Shown here: piece by piece, positions 1 to 10,293 of the stretch
Numbering within the stretch: the first letter of the stretch is position 1
Layout of the letters: every line of letters begins with the position of its first letter
NCBI GenBank assembly: GCA_008729055.1
Contig: SDUX01000105.1
Location: forward strand, 45,120 to 109,119
DNA length: 64,000 nt
Direction of reading: 5' to 3'
Source of the DNA: Pyropia haitanensis
Taxonomy: Eukaryota > Rhodophyta > Bangiophyceae > Bangiales > Bangiaceae
Translations under genes and position numbers: made by a program
Notes under the pieces: generated by a model
What the model was told of the DNA's origin: nothing
What the model saw: the letters and a program-made list of their open reading frames with translations, nothing else
The model's database searches: none

Positions 1-154
1 CTCATCGCTGCGCTCTTGCATCGCTCGGGCCGGAGCGCTGCTGCGGTCGTGCACCTGCTCCCGAGACGGACGAGTTTGTGCTACTCATCCCAGGCCTGCT
101 CGCCGTGGCGTCTCTCCGTCGCCGGCTCCCCGTCTCCCACCAGCCGCCCTACCA

Positions 155-652
155 ATGGCGTCTGCGGTGGCCACGACGGAGCGGGCGCTCCCCGACTCCC
201 CCCCCCCCCCTTCACGCCCACGCCCACCCGCCTCTGCCTCCGCGGCCTCCCACCGACCGTCCCCGACGCGGCCATCATCGCCGCCCTCTCCGCGTTTGGC
301 ACCCCCCTCCCCGCGGCCGCCCCCACCGTCGACCGCGTCCGGCACGGCCTCGCGTACGCGACGCTGCTGCCGCGCGGCGGCGCCGCGGTCGCTGACGCGG
401 TGCGCGCCCTCGACGGGTGTGCGTGGGGGGGGGGGGTGCTCCGGCTGGGCGTTGCGCTGCCGCCGTGGACCGCCCGCCTGCACGCCGAGTGGGCGGCGAC
501 GGCGGCCGCCGCCGCGGCCGCGGCCGACGCGGCGGCCGCCGCGGGCGGCGGCGGCGGCGGCGGGGAGAAGGCGGCGGCGGGGGAGCCGCCGCCGTGGGGG
601 ACCTGTGGCGTCTCTGAGTTTCGGCTCAAGCGGCGGTGGCGACGGCGGGCGC

Positions 653-703
<51 letters not shown>

Positions 704-1657
704 GCGGCGCGGTCGAGCCCGCCTATATCGAGCGTGTGTTTCGGACGGGCGCGGTGGAGCGGCGGGAGGCGGACCTGGCGTGGGCGACCACCACCGCCAC
801 GGGGGGGGGGGGGAGGGGGAGGGCGGCGCCGGGGCCGAGCGCTGGGACCCGCTCTTCCAGCGCCCGACGCGGCGGCGGCGGGTGGCCGCCGCCGCCGTCG
901 CCGCCGCCGCGGCCGCCGCGGCGGCCGCGTGGGCGCCCCGGTCGGGTGCGGCCGCCGCCGGCCGGGGCGTGGAGGTGTTTGTGTCTGACGACGAGGGCGG
1001 GCGCACCGCGGCGGGGACGCGCGGTGGGGGAGGGGGGGGGGGGCGGGTGTCGGCGACGCCCGCCCGCCGCCGCCGCCACCTGGCCGGGGCGGCGGTGACG
1101 CGGCGCTGCTGAGCTACTCGATGGACTTTTTCGGGGGGGGTGGCGGCGCGCCTGCCGCCGTCGCGGCGGCCCCTGTGGAGGAGCGGGGGGTGGAGGTGTT
1201 GGGGTTGGACGAGGATGACGACCGGGTCGGCGGGCGCGCGGGTGGGCCTGAGCGGGACGCAGCGGCGGACGTTGCGGCGGCGGCGGCGGCGGCCGCCGCC
1301 GCCGCCGCCGCCGCCGCCACCGCGCCGTCGACCGAGCGCGGGGTGGAGGTGTTTGCGTCGGACGAGGAGGGCGCGGCGGCGGCGGCGGCCGCCGCCGCTG
1401 ACGGGGCCCCCTCCACGGACAGCGACGATGGCGACGAGGACGACGGTGGCGGCGGCGACGGCACTGGCGTGGCCGCCGTCGCGTCCCGCGCGTCGACTAG
1501 GGCGTCGGGCGGGGCCGACGACGCGCTGCCGCCGGCGGCGGGGGGCGGCGCGACGGGCGGGCGCGCCGCGCGCCGCGGCGGGCGTCTGCCGCCCGCGGGG
1601 GACGGCACGCAGGCGCTGGTGGCGTACTCGATGGACTTTTTCGGGGGGGGGGCGTGA
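155..1657 (+). CDS. NOL8-like RRM nucleolar protein (frames broken at G/C runs)
   Basis: An RNA-recognition motif lies at about 220-500: RNP2-like LCLRGLP, RNP1-like GLAYATL, then W-GGG-LRLGVA followed by RLHAEW. The last part matches the NOL8 pattern in which a W-x-GG strand runs into a helix with RL-x-E, so a role in ribosome biogenesis in the nucleolus is inferred. Downstream the protein is Ala/Gly-rich with three acidic repeats (RGVEVFVSDDEGG, RGVEVLGLDEDDD, RGVEVFASDEEG) and two copies of YSMDFFGGG, the second just before the stop. The reading moves between frames at C13 (198-210), G13 (801-813) and G12 (1032-1043), so indels there, biological or technical, must be assumed. The start at 155 (MASAVATTE) is chosen because it leads into the RRM after the C-run. 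Family assignment is moderate; exact ends are uncertain. Confidence 0.6.
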
Positions 1658-1953
1658 GTGGGACGGGGGGGGGGGCGGGTCCCGGCAGACGCTGGCCGCC
1701 ACCACCGCGCGGGGCGACGGCGACTCCCTCCGGGCCACCGCCGGCCGACGCACTCGTCACACCGCGTCCCTGGTCTGGTGCTCTGGTGGGTGGCGTGACC
1801 CCGCGCGGCGGCCGACGAGGTGCTCGACGGCGTCGGCAGACGGGGCAGACGGGCGGCCGTCGACGGCGACCGCCGCCGCCGTGTCGTGCGCGGCTCGTCG
1901 GCGACGCTACGCCGCGGGCGGCACCCGCCACCTTGCCCCTCCCTCCCTCGTTT
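1658..1953. other. Intergenic GC-rich spacer
   Basis: Convergent gap between the NOL8-like gene and cardiolipin synthase. It holds G runs and no reading frame that looks like protein. Both 3' UTRs must lie here; no clear polyadenylation signal is seen. Confidence 0.5.
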
Positions 1954-3470
1954 TCACGCGACGGGGGGATCACACGGGGGGCCCGCGCTTGCCCCCCCCC
2001 TTCCCCCCTTGCCCCCCCCCCCCGCCCCCCACCGAAAGACCGCCGACTCCTTGGCCCACAGCGCGTAGTAGACGTACCCCCCAAACGAGCCGACCGTCGT
2101 TGCCGCCGTCGTGGCGGCCAGCAGCGGCACCGCCGCGGACGCGTCGAGCGGCACCGCCGACGCGGCCGACGCGAGGGCGACCGCGCACAGCGACAGCTGC
2201 AGCGCCGTGTTGACCTTGGAGATGCGCAGCGGCTCGATGACCAGGGGGGGGGCATCCGACGACTAGACGGGAGGGGAGGGGGGGGGGGGCGGCCGGCGGC
2301 GGTGCAAACGAGGGCATGGAGAGAGGAAGGACGGCCACCGCGGGGAGCGCCATGGACATGGCAAGAGCAACGGGGAGGCGGCCACACGGTAATGGCGAGC
2401 ATCCCCACACGGGGCACGTCAGTCGCTGTCTCGTGCCGCGTGCCGCGCACACCCACACCGGCCAGGAGCCACGCGACGACACGCACGCGCCATCCCTTCC
2501 CCCCCTCACTTGTCACTGCGAGTGCCCCTCGTCGGCTCCCGCCGCCACCCACCGTACCTTCAGAAACGTGGACGCCGCGCCGACCTGCCGCAGCCGCCGG
2601 TACCGGATGACCGCGGCGCCGACGAGGAGCACCGCGTCGCGGGCAACGACGAGCGCCGCGACGTAGGCGGGCATCAGGGACTGGGCGGCGAGCGCGACGG
2701 TGACAACGTTGATGAGCACCTGGCGCGATCAAAGGGGGCGGGGGGGGGGGGAAGAGGGTGCAGGGTGCAGAGCGGGGGGACCGCGCTCGGCCATGGAGCG
2801 CGACGCGGCCAGCCACCGCCTCGCCCCTTGAAACGTCAGCCACACCGCGCCGCCGGCCGCGCCCTTGGCCCCACGGCAGCGCCCATTGCACCCTCGGTCG
2901 ACTGCCGCTGCGGCAGCCCACCCCTGGAGGCATCCACGCGGCCCGCTGCTGCCACACTGGGCCAGCAACCCCCCCCCCACCCCCCCCCCCCCCGCCCCCA
3001 CACCCCCACCCCCCGCCGTCGTACCTTGTCTGCCAGCGGGTCCAGGTAGCTGCCGAGGACGCTCCCCCACCCGTACCGCCGCGCCAGCGTGCCGTCCACC
3101 CAGTCCGACGCGCCCGCCAGCAGCACCCCCCCCAGCGCCGCGTCGTACGCGCCGCCCGCAATCGCGGCGCCGAGCAGCGGCGTCGCGGCCAGGCGCGTCA
3201 GCGTAATCGCGTTGGGCACGTGCCGCGCGCGGGACGCGGCCCACCCGCCGCCGCCGCCGCCGCCGCCGTCGCCGCCGCCGCCGTCGCCACCATCCTTCCC
3301 GCCGGCTGCGCCGCCGTCACCCCCGCCGCCGCCGCCGCCGCCGTCCCGCCCGCCGCCGTCGGGCGGCCGCGATGGTGGCAGCGGTGGGGTGGTGGCGGCC
3401 CACCGGCGGCGGCCGCCGTCGCCACCCCCACCCCCACCCCCACCCCACCCACCAAGCGTCCAGCCACCCC

Positions 3471-3527
<57 letters not shown>

Positions 3528-4041
3528 TGCCGCCGCCGCCGCCACCGCCGGCCGCATCGGCGACACGGGCGGCGGCGGCCCGCCACGCCGCCGCCTGCGC
3601 CGCCACGCCGACGCGGCGCGGCGCGACAGGGGCCGCGAATCGGTCGCCCCAGCCGCCGCCGCCGCCGCCGCCACCACCGCTGCCGACGCGGCCGCCGCCG
3701 CTGCTGCCGCCGCCGCTGCCGACGCCAACGCCCGCGTCCACACCCCACGCCCCCCACCAGCGATCGCCCCCCGCGGCGGTGACGGCGGCAGCGGCGGTGG
3801 GGCGGGTGGCGGCGGCGGCGGCGGCGGCGGCAGCGACGGCGGCCGGCGGCGGCGGCGGCCGCCACCCGCCGCCCGCCGCCGCGGCGGACAGGCCGCCGCC
3901 GCCGCGGGCGCGCGCACAGGCCGCCGCGGCAGCGGCGACGGCGGCGGCGGCGCGGCCGCCGCGGGCCGCGGCGGCGCCCGTCGCCGCCCGCGTCATGGCG
4001 GCGGCGGCGGCGGCGGCGGGGACGCCGCGGCCGGCGGCCAT
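1954..4041 (-). CDS. CRLS1: Cardiolipin synthase (CMP-forming), three exons
   Basis: Joins phosphatidylglycerol and CDP-diacylglycerol to make cardiolipin in the mitochondrial inner membrane. Exon 1 (3025-4041) carries VPNAITLTRLAATPLLG and the CDP-alcohol phosphatidyltransferase signature D-x2-DG-x2-AR-x8-G-x3-D-x3-D, read as DWVDGTLARRYGWGSVLGSY then LDPLADK. Exon 2 (2558-2719) encodes two hydrophobic segments ending RYRRLRQVGAASTFLK. Exon 3 (1954-2262) has ISKVNTALQLSL and a final membrane segment YVYYALWAKESAV, the order found in human CRLS1. Introns 2720-3024 and 2263-2557 both have GT..AG ends on the minus strand and phase 0, and the joined frame stays open. ATGs at 4041 or 3996 are possible starts; about 300 Ala/Gly-rich residues precede the catalytic domain and may include a transit peptide. 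The tail after AKESAV runs through a G tract and may be misread. Confidence 0.86.
2263..2557 (-). other. Intron 2 of cardiolipin synthase
   Basis: Starts GTACGG after the lysine codon of STFLK and ends CTAG. Removing it keeps phase 0 and restores the CRLS-like order STFLK to ISKVNT. Confidence 0.8.
2720..3024 (-). other. Intron 1 of cardiolipin synthase
   Basis: Starts GTACGA directly after the codons DPLADK and ends CCAG before GTGCTCATCAAC. Phase 0. It falls within the conserved DPLADK-hydrophobic junction. Confidence 0.8.
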
Positions 4042-5112
4042 GGCGCCCCCCGCCGCCGCGTACCCGCGGGCGGCAGCGGCGGCGGCGGTGGTCGTGGCGA
4101 CGGGCGGTCGGGGGGGGCGTCGAGCCGGCAGCGGTGGGGGGGGGGCGTCGAGCCGGAAGCGGTGGGGGGGGGGCGTCGAGCCGGCAGCGGTGGGGGGGGG
4201 GGGGTGGCCGCGGCGATGGGGAGGAGGGGTGGGGGGCGCGACACGGCGGGGGGGGGGATGGCGATGCAGCCGCGGGCGGCCGCGGGCGGCGCCGCTGCGA
4301 GGCGGCGGCGGCACGCACGTCTTTCTCCCTTTTCTTTTTTTTTTTTTTTTACAGGCGAAAACCGTGCACCGGTTGGTTGGAGCGGACGCGCCCGCCGCGG
4401 GCGGGCGGTCGCGGGCGTGCGTCTTGGCAGACGCGGGCGGCACCTGCGCGGCCGGCCAGCGCGGGCACGACGCCGCCGCCGCCGACGGCCGTGGCCGTCG
4501 ACGACGGTGCGTGCGGTATCGATACGGATACGCTCTGTATGTACACAGTCGCACCAGCAGCGGCGCGCCCGCCGCGGCCACCGCCCGCACCCATGGGCGG
4601 CGGCGGCCGGCCACCCGGCGTTGCCCGCGCCACTGGCCAACAGCCCGCGGCCGCCAGGCCGACCCGAGCCGCCCGCACCACCGACCGCCGCCCGCGCCAG
4701 TGATGGCCACCCGCCCCCGCCGCCCGCTGGTGGCGACCCGCCCCCGCCGCCGCCGCCGCCGCCGCCGCCCACACCACCCCGCCCGCCGCCCACACAACGC
4801 CGCCGCCGCCAGGGCGGGGCGGCATCCCCTCCATCCTCCCTCCCCCCGCCTGTGGCACACCCTGCCCAAACGCGACGCTGCGCCGCGCCCGCGCCGCGTC
4901 CCAGCACCGCCGCACACCGCCGCCCCGCCGCCGCCCAGTGGCAGAGCTCGCCCCGCACCGCCCGGAAAAGTCTGTGTATCGGCGTGTGATGGCAGCGCCC
5001 GCGGGAGGGGCGGAGGGGGCAGGGGACGCACCTCTCTCTCGCCCGCAGCCCTCTGCGGCGACACGCCACACACACCCCACGCCCCCCCCCTCCCCCCCTC
5101 CCCCCCTCCCCC
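4042..5112. other. Low-complexity gap between cardiolipin synthase and RPB5
   Basis: About 1.1 kb of G/C-biased, Ala/Pro/Arg-coding low complexity between two minus-strand genes. It contains a 27-28 bp tandem repeat (4118-4190) and a T-rich tract ending in CAG near 4328-4353. Long frames exist on both strands but none resembles a known protein. The cardiolipin synthase promoter and 5' UTR, and the RPB5 3' UTR, should lie here. Confidence 0.5.
4118..4190 (+). repeat. Three-copy 27-28 bp tandem repeat
   Basis: The unit CGTCGAGCCGGCAGCGGTG plus a G run occurs three times, starting at 4118, 4146 and 4173. The middle copy has GGAAG in place of GGCAG. Length differences are in the G run. Confidence 0.8.
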
Positions 5113-5748
5113 TCAGCCGACGCAAAGCCGGTACGTGCAGTAGCGCCCCGCCGTCTCAGACGGCCGCGTGATCTTCATCACCTGCCCCGCGGTGAGCCCA
5201 TAGTACCGCGCCACCGCGTCCTTCTTTTGCACGCGCGGCAGCTGGGAGTCCTTGAGCTTGTACCGCGCGAGCAGGGCGGCCTTTTCGTCGTCCCCCAGCA
5301 CCTCGTGCTTGGGCACCAGCACGTGCTTGGTGATGTTGATGAGCAGCTCGTTCTCCAGGAACAGCTCCAGCCGCACCGCCGGCTCCATCTCCCCCACCGC
5401 CTTGTTGGCCGACGGCGTCATGGGGCCCTGGAGCACGATAATCGCGCGGGACACGCCCTCGTTCATCAGCCGCCGCTTGTACTCGTCGACGGCGGCCTTG
5501 CCCAGCTTGACGTCGCGCGGGAAAAAGACGTAGATCTGGTCCGCCGCGTTGTTGCGGCGCTGCTTGAACATGGTCAGCGACTCGCGCGAGTAGCCGCTGG
5601 CGGTGAAGTTGTTCTCAAACTCGGCCGCGGTCTTGCCCAGGTCCTCCGTGGACGTGTCCGAGATGACGTAGCCACGGTCGCGGAGCATCTCCAGGACCGT
5701 CCGGCGGACGCGGTAGAGGCGCGTGACCTCCGCCTCGACAGTCGACAT
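5113..5748 (-). CDS. RPB5: DNA-directed RNA polymerases I, II and III subunit RPB5 (RPABC1)
   Basis: A 211-residue protein, the normal length for the RPB5 subunit shared by the three nuclear RNA polymerases, where it forms part of the lower jaw that grips downstream DNA. The N-terminal jaw domain starts MSTVEAEVTRLYRVRRTVLE. The C-terminal assembly domain, equivalent to archaeal RpoH, carries HVLVPKHEVLGDDEK, QLPRVQKKDAVARYYG and KITRPSETAGRY. The family usually has DPVARY where this copy has DAVARY. The ATG at 5748 is chosen because it gives the family-standard N-terminus, although the frame stays open upstream. There is no intron. It is divergent from N-myristoyltransferase, with about 600 bp between the start codons. 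Confidence 0.97.
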   Translation of the reverse strand: MSTVEAEVTRLYRVRRTVLEMLRDRGYVISDTSTEDLGKTAAEFENNFTASGYSRESLTMFKQRRNNAADQIYVFFPRDVKLGKAAVDEYKRRLMNEGVSRAIIVLQGPMTPSANKAVGEMEPAVRLELFLENELLINITKHVLVPKHEVLGDDEKAALLARYKLKDSQLPRVQKKDAVARYYGLTAGQVMKITRPSETAGRYCTYRLCVG

Positions 5749-6347
5749 GGTGGGGATGGAAGGGGGAGAGGGGGAGAGGGAGGCGGTCAAGGGGACCACA
5801 GCGACACGGCCGGTGGGCGGGTGGGCAAAAGAAGTGTAGGGAACGGGGCAAGGGCCCCAGGGAAGATGGAAAGATGGGGTGGACAGGAGGCTCGCGCTCT
5901 CGAAAAGTGTGGCAAAGCTCACAGCAGCCTCGTGCCAAGAGCGCGGCACAGAGACAGACAGAGCAGGACAGCTCGGAAGGTAGGCGGTCGCACCGGCGCA
6001 ACGTCCACGCTCGGTCGGCTACGGGAGCGACGGCGACGACGCGGCCAAGGCGAGCACAATCGGAATTTGGACGGTCATTGGCTCGCACTTGTCGCCACGT
6101 GGCAAGAATGAGCCTCGTGCCGCCCCAATCACTTGGGCGCCGCCGGCTCCCTCGTCATGTCTGGTGTGGCCGACGGCTCACCTCCTGTACTGTACAGCAC
6201 ACGCTCGGACACGCCTGTGGCGCCCCCCATCATCCCCTGTCCCGCCTGCCGCCCCCCCCCCTGCCCCACCCTGTAGCGGTGCCGGCGCCGCCCCCCCCTC
6301 TGCGGCACTGTGGGGTGCAGAAGAGACCCGCTACTGCCCGCGCAACG
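5749..6347. other. Divergent promoter region RPB5 / NMT
   Basis: About 600 bp between two start codons pointing away from each other, so both promoters must be here. No TATA box is evident. The stretch is less extreme in G/C than its neighbours and contains no supported gene. Confidence 0.6.
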
Positions 6348-7940
6348 ATGGCTCCCGACGACGGGGCGGAGCGGGCGGCCGATCCCGCGCCGCCGCCGTC
6401 GGCGACCGACAGCCCGCCGGCGGCCGCCGCGGACGCGTCGGACGCTGCTGCCAATGGCGTCGAGGCCGCCATTGCCGCGGGGGTGGCCGCCCTAGGCGGC
6501 AGCGGTGACTCGCCAGCGACGGCGCCGGGGACGACAACGGCGACGGGGACGACGACGGCGACAGCGACGGAGGCGGCGGCGGCCGCGGCGGCGGCCGCGG
6601 CCGAGTCAGAGGGTGGGCTCGCCGGGGGCGGGGGGGTGGGAGGTGGCGCCGCCCCGACTGACCGCCGCGCGCGGGCACCTGCCGCGTCGCCGGGGGGGGA
6701 GGGGTCCACCGCGGTGGTGGGGGGGGCGGCGGCCGGCGGCGGCGGCGCACGTGGCGGCGGCGGCAGTGGCGCGCCCGTGCACGCGTTTTGGGACACGCAA
6801 CCAGTACCCCGGCTGGACGACGCGGAGCTGGCCGACGCGGGGTCGGGCGCGCCCATTGACCCGCTGATCAAGGTGTCGGACATCCCCGCCACCCCCTACG
6901 CGCTGCTGCCCCAGTTTGAGTGGTCCGACGTGGACGTGACGGACGATGGCCAGCTGGCCGAAGCGTACAAGCTGCTCAACGCCAACTATGTGGAGGACGA
7001 CGACGCCATGTTCCGCTTTGACTACTCGACCGACTTCCTCCGGTGGGCGCTGCTGCCCCCGGGGTGGCGGCCCGAGTGGCACCTCGGCGTGCGCGTGGCG
7101 GGGGGTGGCAAGCTGGTGGCCCTCATCACCGCCATCCCCGCGCGGGTCGCGGTGTACACGACTGGCCTGCCCGCCGTGGAGATTAACTTCCTGTGCGTGC
7201 ACAAGAAGCTGCGCGCCAAGCGGCTGGCACCGGTGCTGATCAAGGAGATCACACGGCGGGTGAACCGGCGCAACATTTGGCAGGCCGCCTACACGGCCGG
7301 CGTTGTGCTGCCGTCGCCGGTGGTGCGGTGCCAGTACTGGCACCGGTCGCTGTCGCCAAAGATGCTCATCGAGATGGGCTTCTCGCGGCTGCCGCCGCGG
7401 CGCACCCTCTCCGCCCACCTCCGCCTCAACGCGCTGCCGCCAAAGCCCGCCACGCCCGGCCTGCGGCCAATGGAGGCCCGCGACGTGGCTGCGGTGACGG
7501 CGCTCCTCCGCGCCTACCTCGCCACGTACGACCTTGGGGTGGTGTGGGATGAGGACGAGGTGCGTCACTGGCTGCTGCCCCGCAAGGGCGTCGTCTACTC
7601 GTACGTGGTGGCGGCGGCCGACGGGACCATCACGGACGTGGGGAGCTTCTACTCGCTGCCCAGCAGTGTGCTGCGGCACCCGCGGTACAAGACGCTCGAG
7701 GCGGCCTACTCGTTTTATAACGCCGTCACCGTGACGGACCTGACCGTTCTGATGAAGGACATGCTGATCATGGCGCGCAATGAGGGGTTTGCACTCTTCA
7801 ACGCCCTCGACCTGATGCAGAACGCAACGACGTTTGCGGACCTCAAGTTCAGCATTGGCGACGGCTGCCTCAACTACTACCTGTACAACTGGCGGTGTCG
7901 ACCGATGGCACCGGAGCGGAACTCGCTGGTGTTGTTGTGA
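6348..7940 (+). CDS. NMT1: Glycylpeptide N-tetradecanoyltransferase (N-myristoyltransferase)
   Basis: A 530-residue enzyme that transfers myristate from myristoyl-CoA to the N-terminal glycine of target proteins in the cytosol and at ribosomes. The first 150 or so residues are Ala/Gly/Thr-rich and probably disordered. The two-lobed catalytic region then follows from about residue 190 (WSDVDVTDD, RWALLPPGW). Both family signatures are present: EINFLCVHKKLRAKRL near residue 277 and KFSIGDGCLNYYLYNW near residue 500, where the family norm is KFGxGDG. The C-terminus NSLVLL ends one residue from the typical LVLQ tail that supplies the catalytic carboxylate. The ATG at 6348 is the first after the G/C-rich leader. 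It is a single exon. Confidence 0.97.
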   Translation: MAPDDGAERAADPAPPPSATDSPPAAAADASDAAANGVEAAIAAGVAALGGSGDSPATAPGTTTATGTTTATATEAAAAAAAAAAESEGGLAGGGGVGGGAAPTDRRARAPAASPGGEGSTAVVGGAAAGGGGARGGGGSGAPVHAFWDTQPVPRLDDAELADAGSGAPIDPLIKVSDIPATPYALLPQFEWSDVDVTDDGQLAEAYKLLNANYVEDDDAMFRFDYSTDFLRWALLPPGWRPEWHLGVRVAGGGKLVALITAIPARVAVYTTGLPAVEINFLCVHKKLRAKRLAPVLIKEITRRVNRRNIWQAAYTAGVVLPSPVVRCQYWHRSLSPKMLIEMGFSRLPPRRTLSAHLRLNALPPKPATPGLRPMEARDVAAVTALLRAYLATYDLGVVWDEDEVRHWLLPRKGVVYSYVVAAADGTITDVGSFYSLPSSVLRHPRYKTLEAAYSFYNAVTVTDLTVLMKDMLIMARNEGFALFNALDLMQNATTFADLKFSIGDGCLNYYLYNWRCRPMAPERNSLVLL

Positions 7941-8998
7941 GGCAGCTGGGATCGAGCCGGGTGAGGTGCGGCGGGAGGCGGGGAGGTGGGTGCAACGGGA
8001 TGTGGGGAGGTGGGTGCGGCTGGAGATGGGCAGGTTGGTGCTGCGGCAGATCGGGAGGCGGGCTCGCATGGAGTGTCGCTCGCGAGGTGTGTTCGGGCGA
8101 AGGGTGAGCGCGGCGCCCAGCGGCATTCCACTGGCATTCCATTGGCAATCGATTTGTCGCTGATAAAAATTGAACAGGCCAGACAGTATGGAGAAATTAG
8201 TTCAACACCCAGGTAACTATCTGGCGACGTCGTATTTGTCTTCACTAATTTTACTGTCAGTGTACGCGACATGTCATGTTCCGTACCGCAGTGTTTCTTC
8301 CGCACAACCGAATTATTTTTCTGTCAGTGAAAGGGGCCGGCTCCGGCACGTCCCCCTGCTGTGGTCGTGATGAGCAGGTTCGCGCCTCCCTGCTGTTGTC
8401 TTCCCTTGCCTGGTTTGCTGTTTTAGACGCTGCCGGGCTTGCACTCCCCTCCGCGAGCGCTGCACTGGCCTCCGGTGCTGCGGTTCTTGTACCCCACCCA
8501 CGCGTGTGCTCGGCAGACTCCGCTGTCTGCGCGGCCTGCACAGGACGCGCGCCCCTGCTGGTGACCGACGCGAACGACCGTCGCTGTCGCGGGGGGGGAG
8601 GGAAGGTCCCGCCCACCGCGGCACGTACGCGCACACGCGGTAGCCACCGTGCGCTGTGGGGGGGGGGGGGCGTGTGTGCGTCAACCCGCGGGTGACCGTC
8701 GCGGCCGCCGTGTGCTGCCGGCTCCCCATCCACGCCAGGCCGACCGCGTGGGCGTCGTCAGGGGTGAGGGGTCGGAGCGCGCGCGGCCGCCGCCCACGCC
8801 CGCTACCCCCGGGGGAGACGCTCCCGCTGCTCCCTGTTCGTCCGGCGCTACCGCCGATCGCGCAGGCGGTGGCACCGTCGTCCCGCCCCTGGTCTGCTGG
8901 TGCCGGCTGCACCACCTTTGGCCGCTTGGCTACCCGGTTGAGAGAAGGCGCCTCTGCGGTTCCCGTGACTGTCAGTCCTTGGACCGTAGGACGTCGTG
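7941..8998. other. Intergenic region NMT to RAB11
   Basis: About 1.06 kb between tandem plus-strand genes. 8155-8340 is relatively AT-rich and may include the NMT 3' end. 8400-8990 is GC-rich and should hold the RAB11 promoter and 5' UTR. Open frames on both strands are short and unlike known proteins. Confidence 0.5.
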
Positions 8999-10293
8999 AT
9001 GGCGCGTACGGACGACGAGTATGACTACCTGTTCAAGGGTGCGTTTTTGTAGCTCTCTTTTGTGGTCGCCGCTGCTGGTCTTGTGCCGCGTGTATTGTCA
9101 TGTGCGTGTGGTGTGGATTGCGTTGGGTGCTGCTGCGTTTTGGTCTTCGGGGTGTACATGTAGCGTATCGCCTGGGGCTTGGCGGTTGCGCGGTGGGGAC
9201 GTGTTGTTGGCCAAGTCGTCACTCGATTATCCTGCGCGGTTGACGGATTGATGTGCTCGTCGTTGCAGCGGAGCTCCGCAGGGGCTCGTTGGTGCGGGGC
9301 TGGCGTTGTTGTGGACTGCGGGCGTTTTCGTACGGGGTCTCGTTAAGCGCGCGAGGCAACCTGTTTTTGTGCTGTAGACGAGTCGTCGAGAAGCCTGTAG
9401 GGGTTGGGGACGACTTGGCCTCGACACAGGCGCACTGTTCTTGCTCATGAGCCCCTTCTGACGCCTCTCTGTTCTGTGCCTTGCCACTCGGTTACTTGTA
9501 CTACGTGTCTGGTTTGCTTGTGTGGCTGGTGTGCCTGTGCGGATGACGTCCCACATGTACCTGCACCTGTCTGCGCCGGCCGCGCTTTTCTCTGGGGGAT
9601 CACTTCGTGCTCGCCAACCCTGTCGCTGGTTCTGATGGTGCTGCTGATGGTTCTACTGCATCTGCTTCCCCTTGCCGCGCTGCAGTGGTTTTGATTGGCG
9701 ATTCGGGCGTCGGCAAGTCCAACCTGCTGTCCCGCTTCACCCGGAATGAGTTCAACCTCGAGTCGAAGAGCACCATCGGCGTGGAGTTTGCTACACGCTC
9801 CATCCAGACGGAGGGGAAGACGATCAAGGCTCAGATCTGGGACACTGCTGGGCAGGAGCGCTACCGTGCCATCACCTCTGCCTACTACCGTGGTGCGGTG
9901 GGTGCTTTGCTGGTGTACGACATCACCAAGCGGCTAACGTTTGAAGGCATTGAGCGGTGGCTCAAGGAGCTGACGGACAATGCGGACCCCAACATTGTGA
10001 TTGCGCTGGTGGGCAACAAGGCGGACTTGCAGCACCTGCGGGCGGTCACGGCGGATGATGGCACGGCCTTGTCGGCCAAGCACCGGGTCTCTTTCATTGA
10101 GACAAGTGCGTTGGACGGCAGCAACGTGGAGGAGGCGTTCACGCGGATTCTGACTGAGATCTACCGCATCGCCTCGAGCAAAACGCTCGACGATAAGGGC
10201 ACTGGCGAGCAGTTCAACCCGTCATCCCAGACCATCCAGATCAACCAGAATACGGCGGAGGACAACAAGCCGAAGAGCTCCAAGTGCTGCTGA
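8999..10293 (+). CDS. RAB11: Rab11/RabA-type small GTPase, two exons
   Basis: A Rab GTPase of recycling endosome and trans-Golgi traffic. Exon 1 (8999-9038) encodes [13 protein letters not shown], and exon 2 (9686-10293) continues [18 protein letters not shown]. Joined length is 215 residues, as expected for Rab11. Visible motifs are the P-loop GDSGVGKS, the switch I region [13 protein letters not shown], the switch II region [19 protein letters not shown], the guanine-specificity motifs GNKADL and ETSA, and the C-terminal double cysteine SSKCC for geranylgeranylation. The intron (9039-9685) splits a valine codon after one base, with donor GGTGCGT and acceptor TGCAG. Without splicing the exon 2 frame would lack a proper start. 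No defects are seen. Confidence 0.96.
9039..9685 (+). other. RAB11 intron
   Basis: 647 nt, GT..AG, phase 1. It is T/G-rich compared with its exons and no gene is seen inside. It is the longest intron supported in the host-gene block. Confidence 0.85.

Noticed and set aside
2836..5073. A 745-codon minus-strand frame as one protein
   Set aside because: Only its 3' part (3025 to about 3900) matches cardiolipin synthase; the rest is Ala/Gly/Pro low complexity kept open by base composition, and a shorter start is more plausible.
3089..5143. Long plus-strand Pro/Arg frames opposite cardiolipin synthase
   Set aside because: They are antisense shadows of GCC/CCG repeats and lack any domain.
9607..10293. 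RAB11 starting inside the last exon region at 9607
   Set aside because: That start is GTG and the residues before VVLIGDSG do not match Rab11; the spliced exon at 8999-9038 supplies the proper N-terminus.
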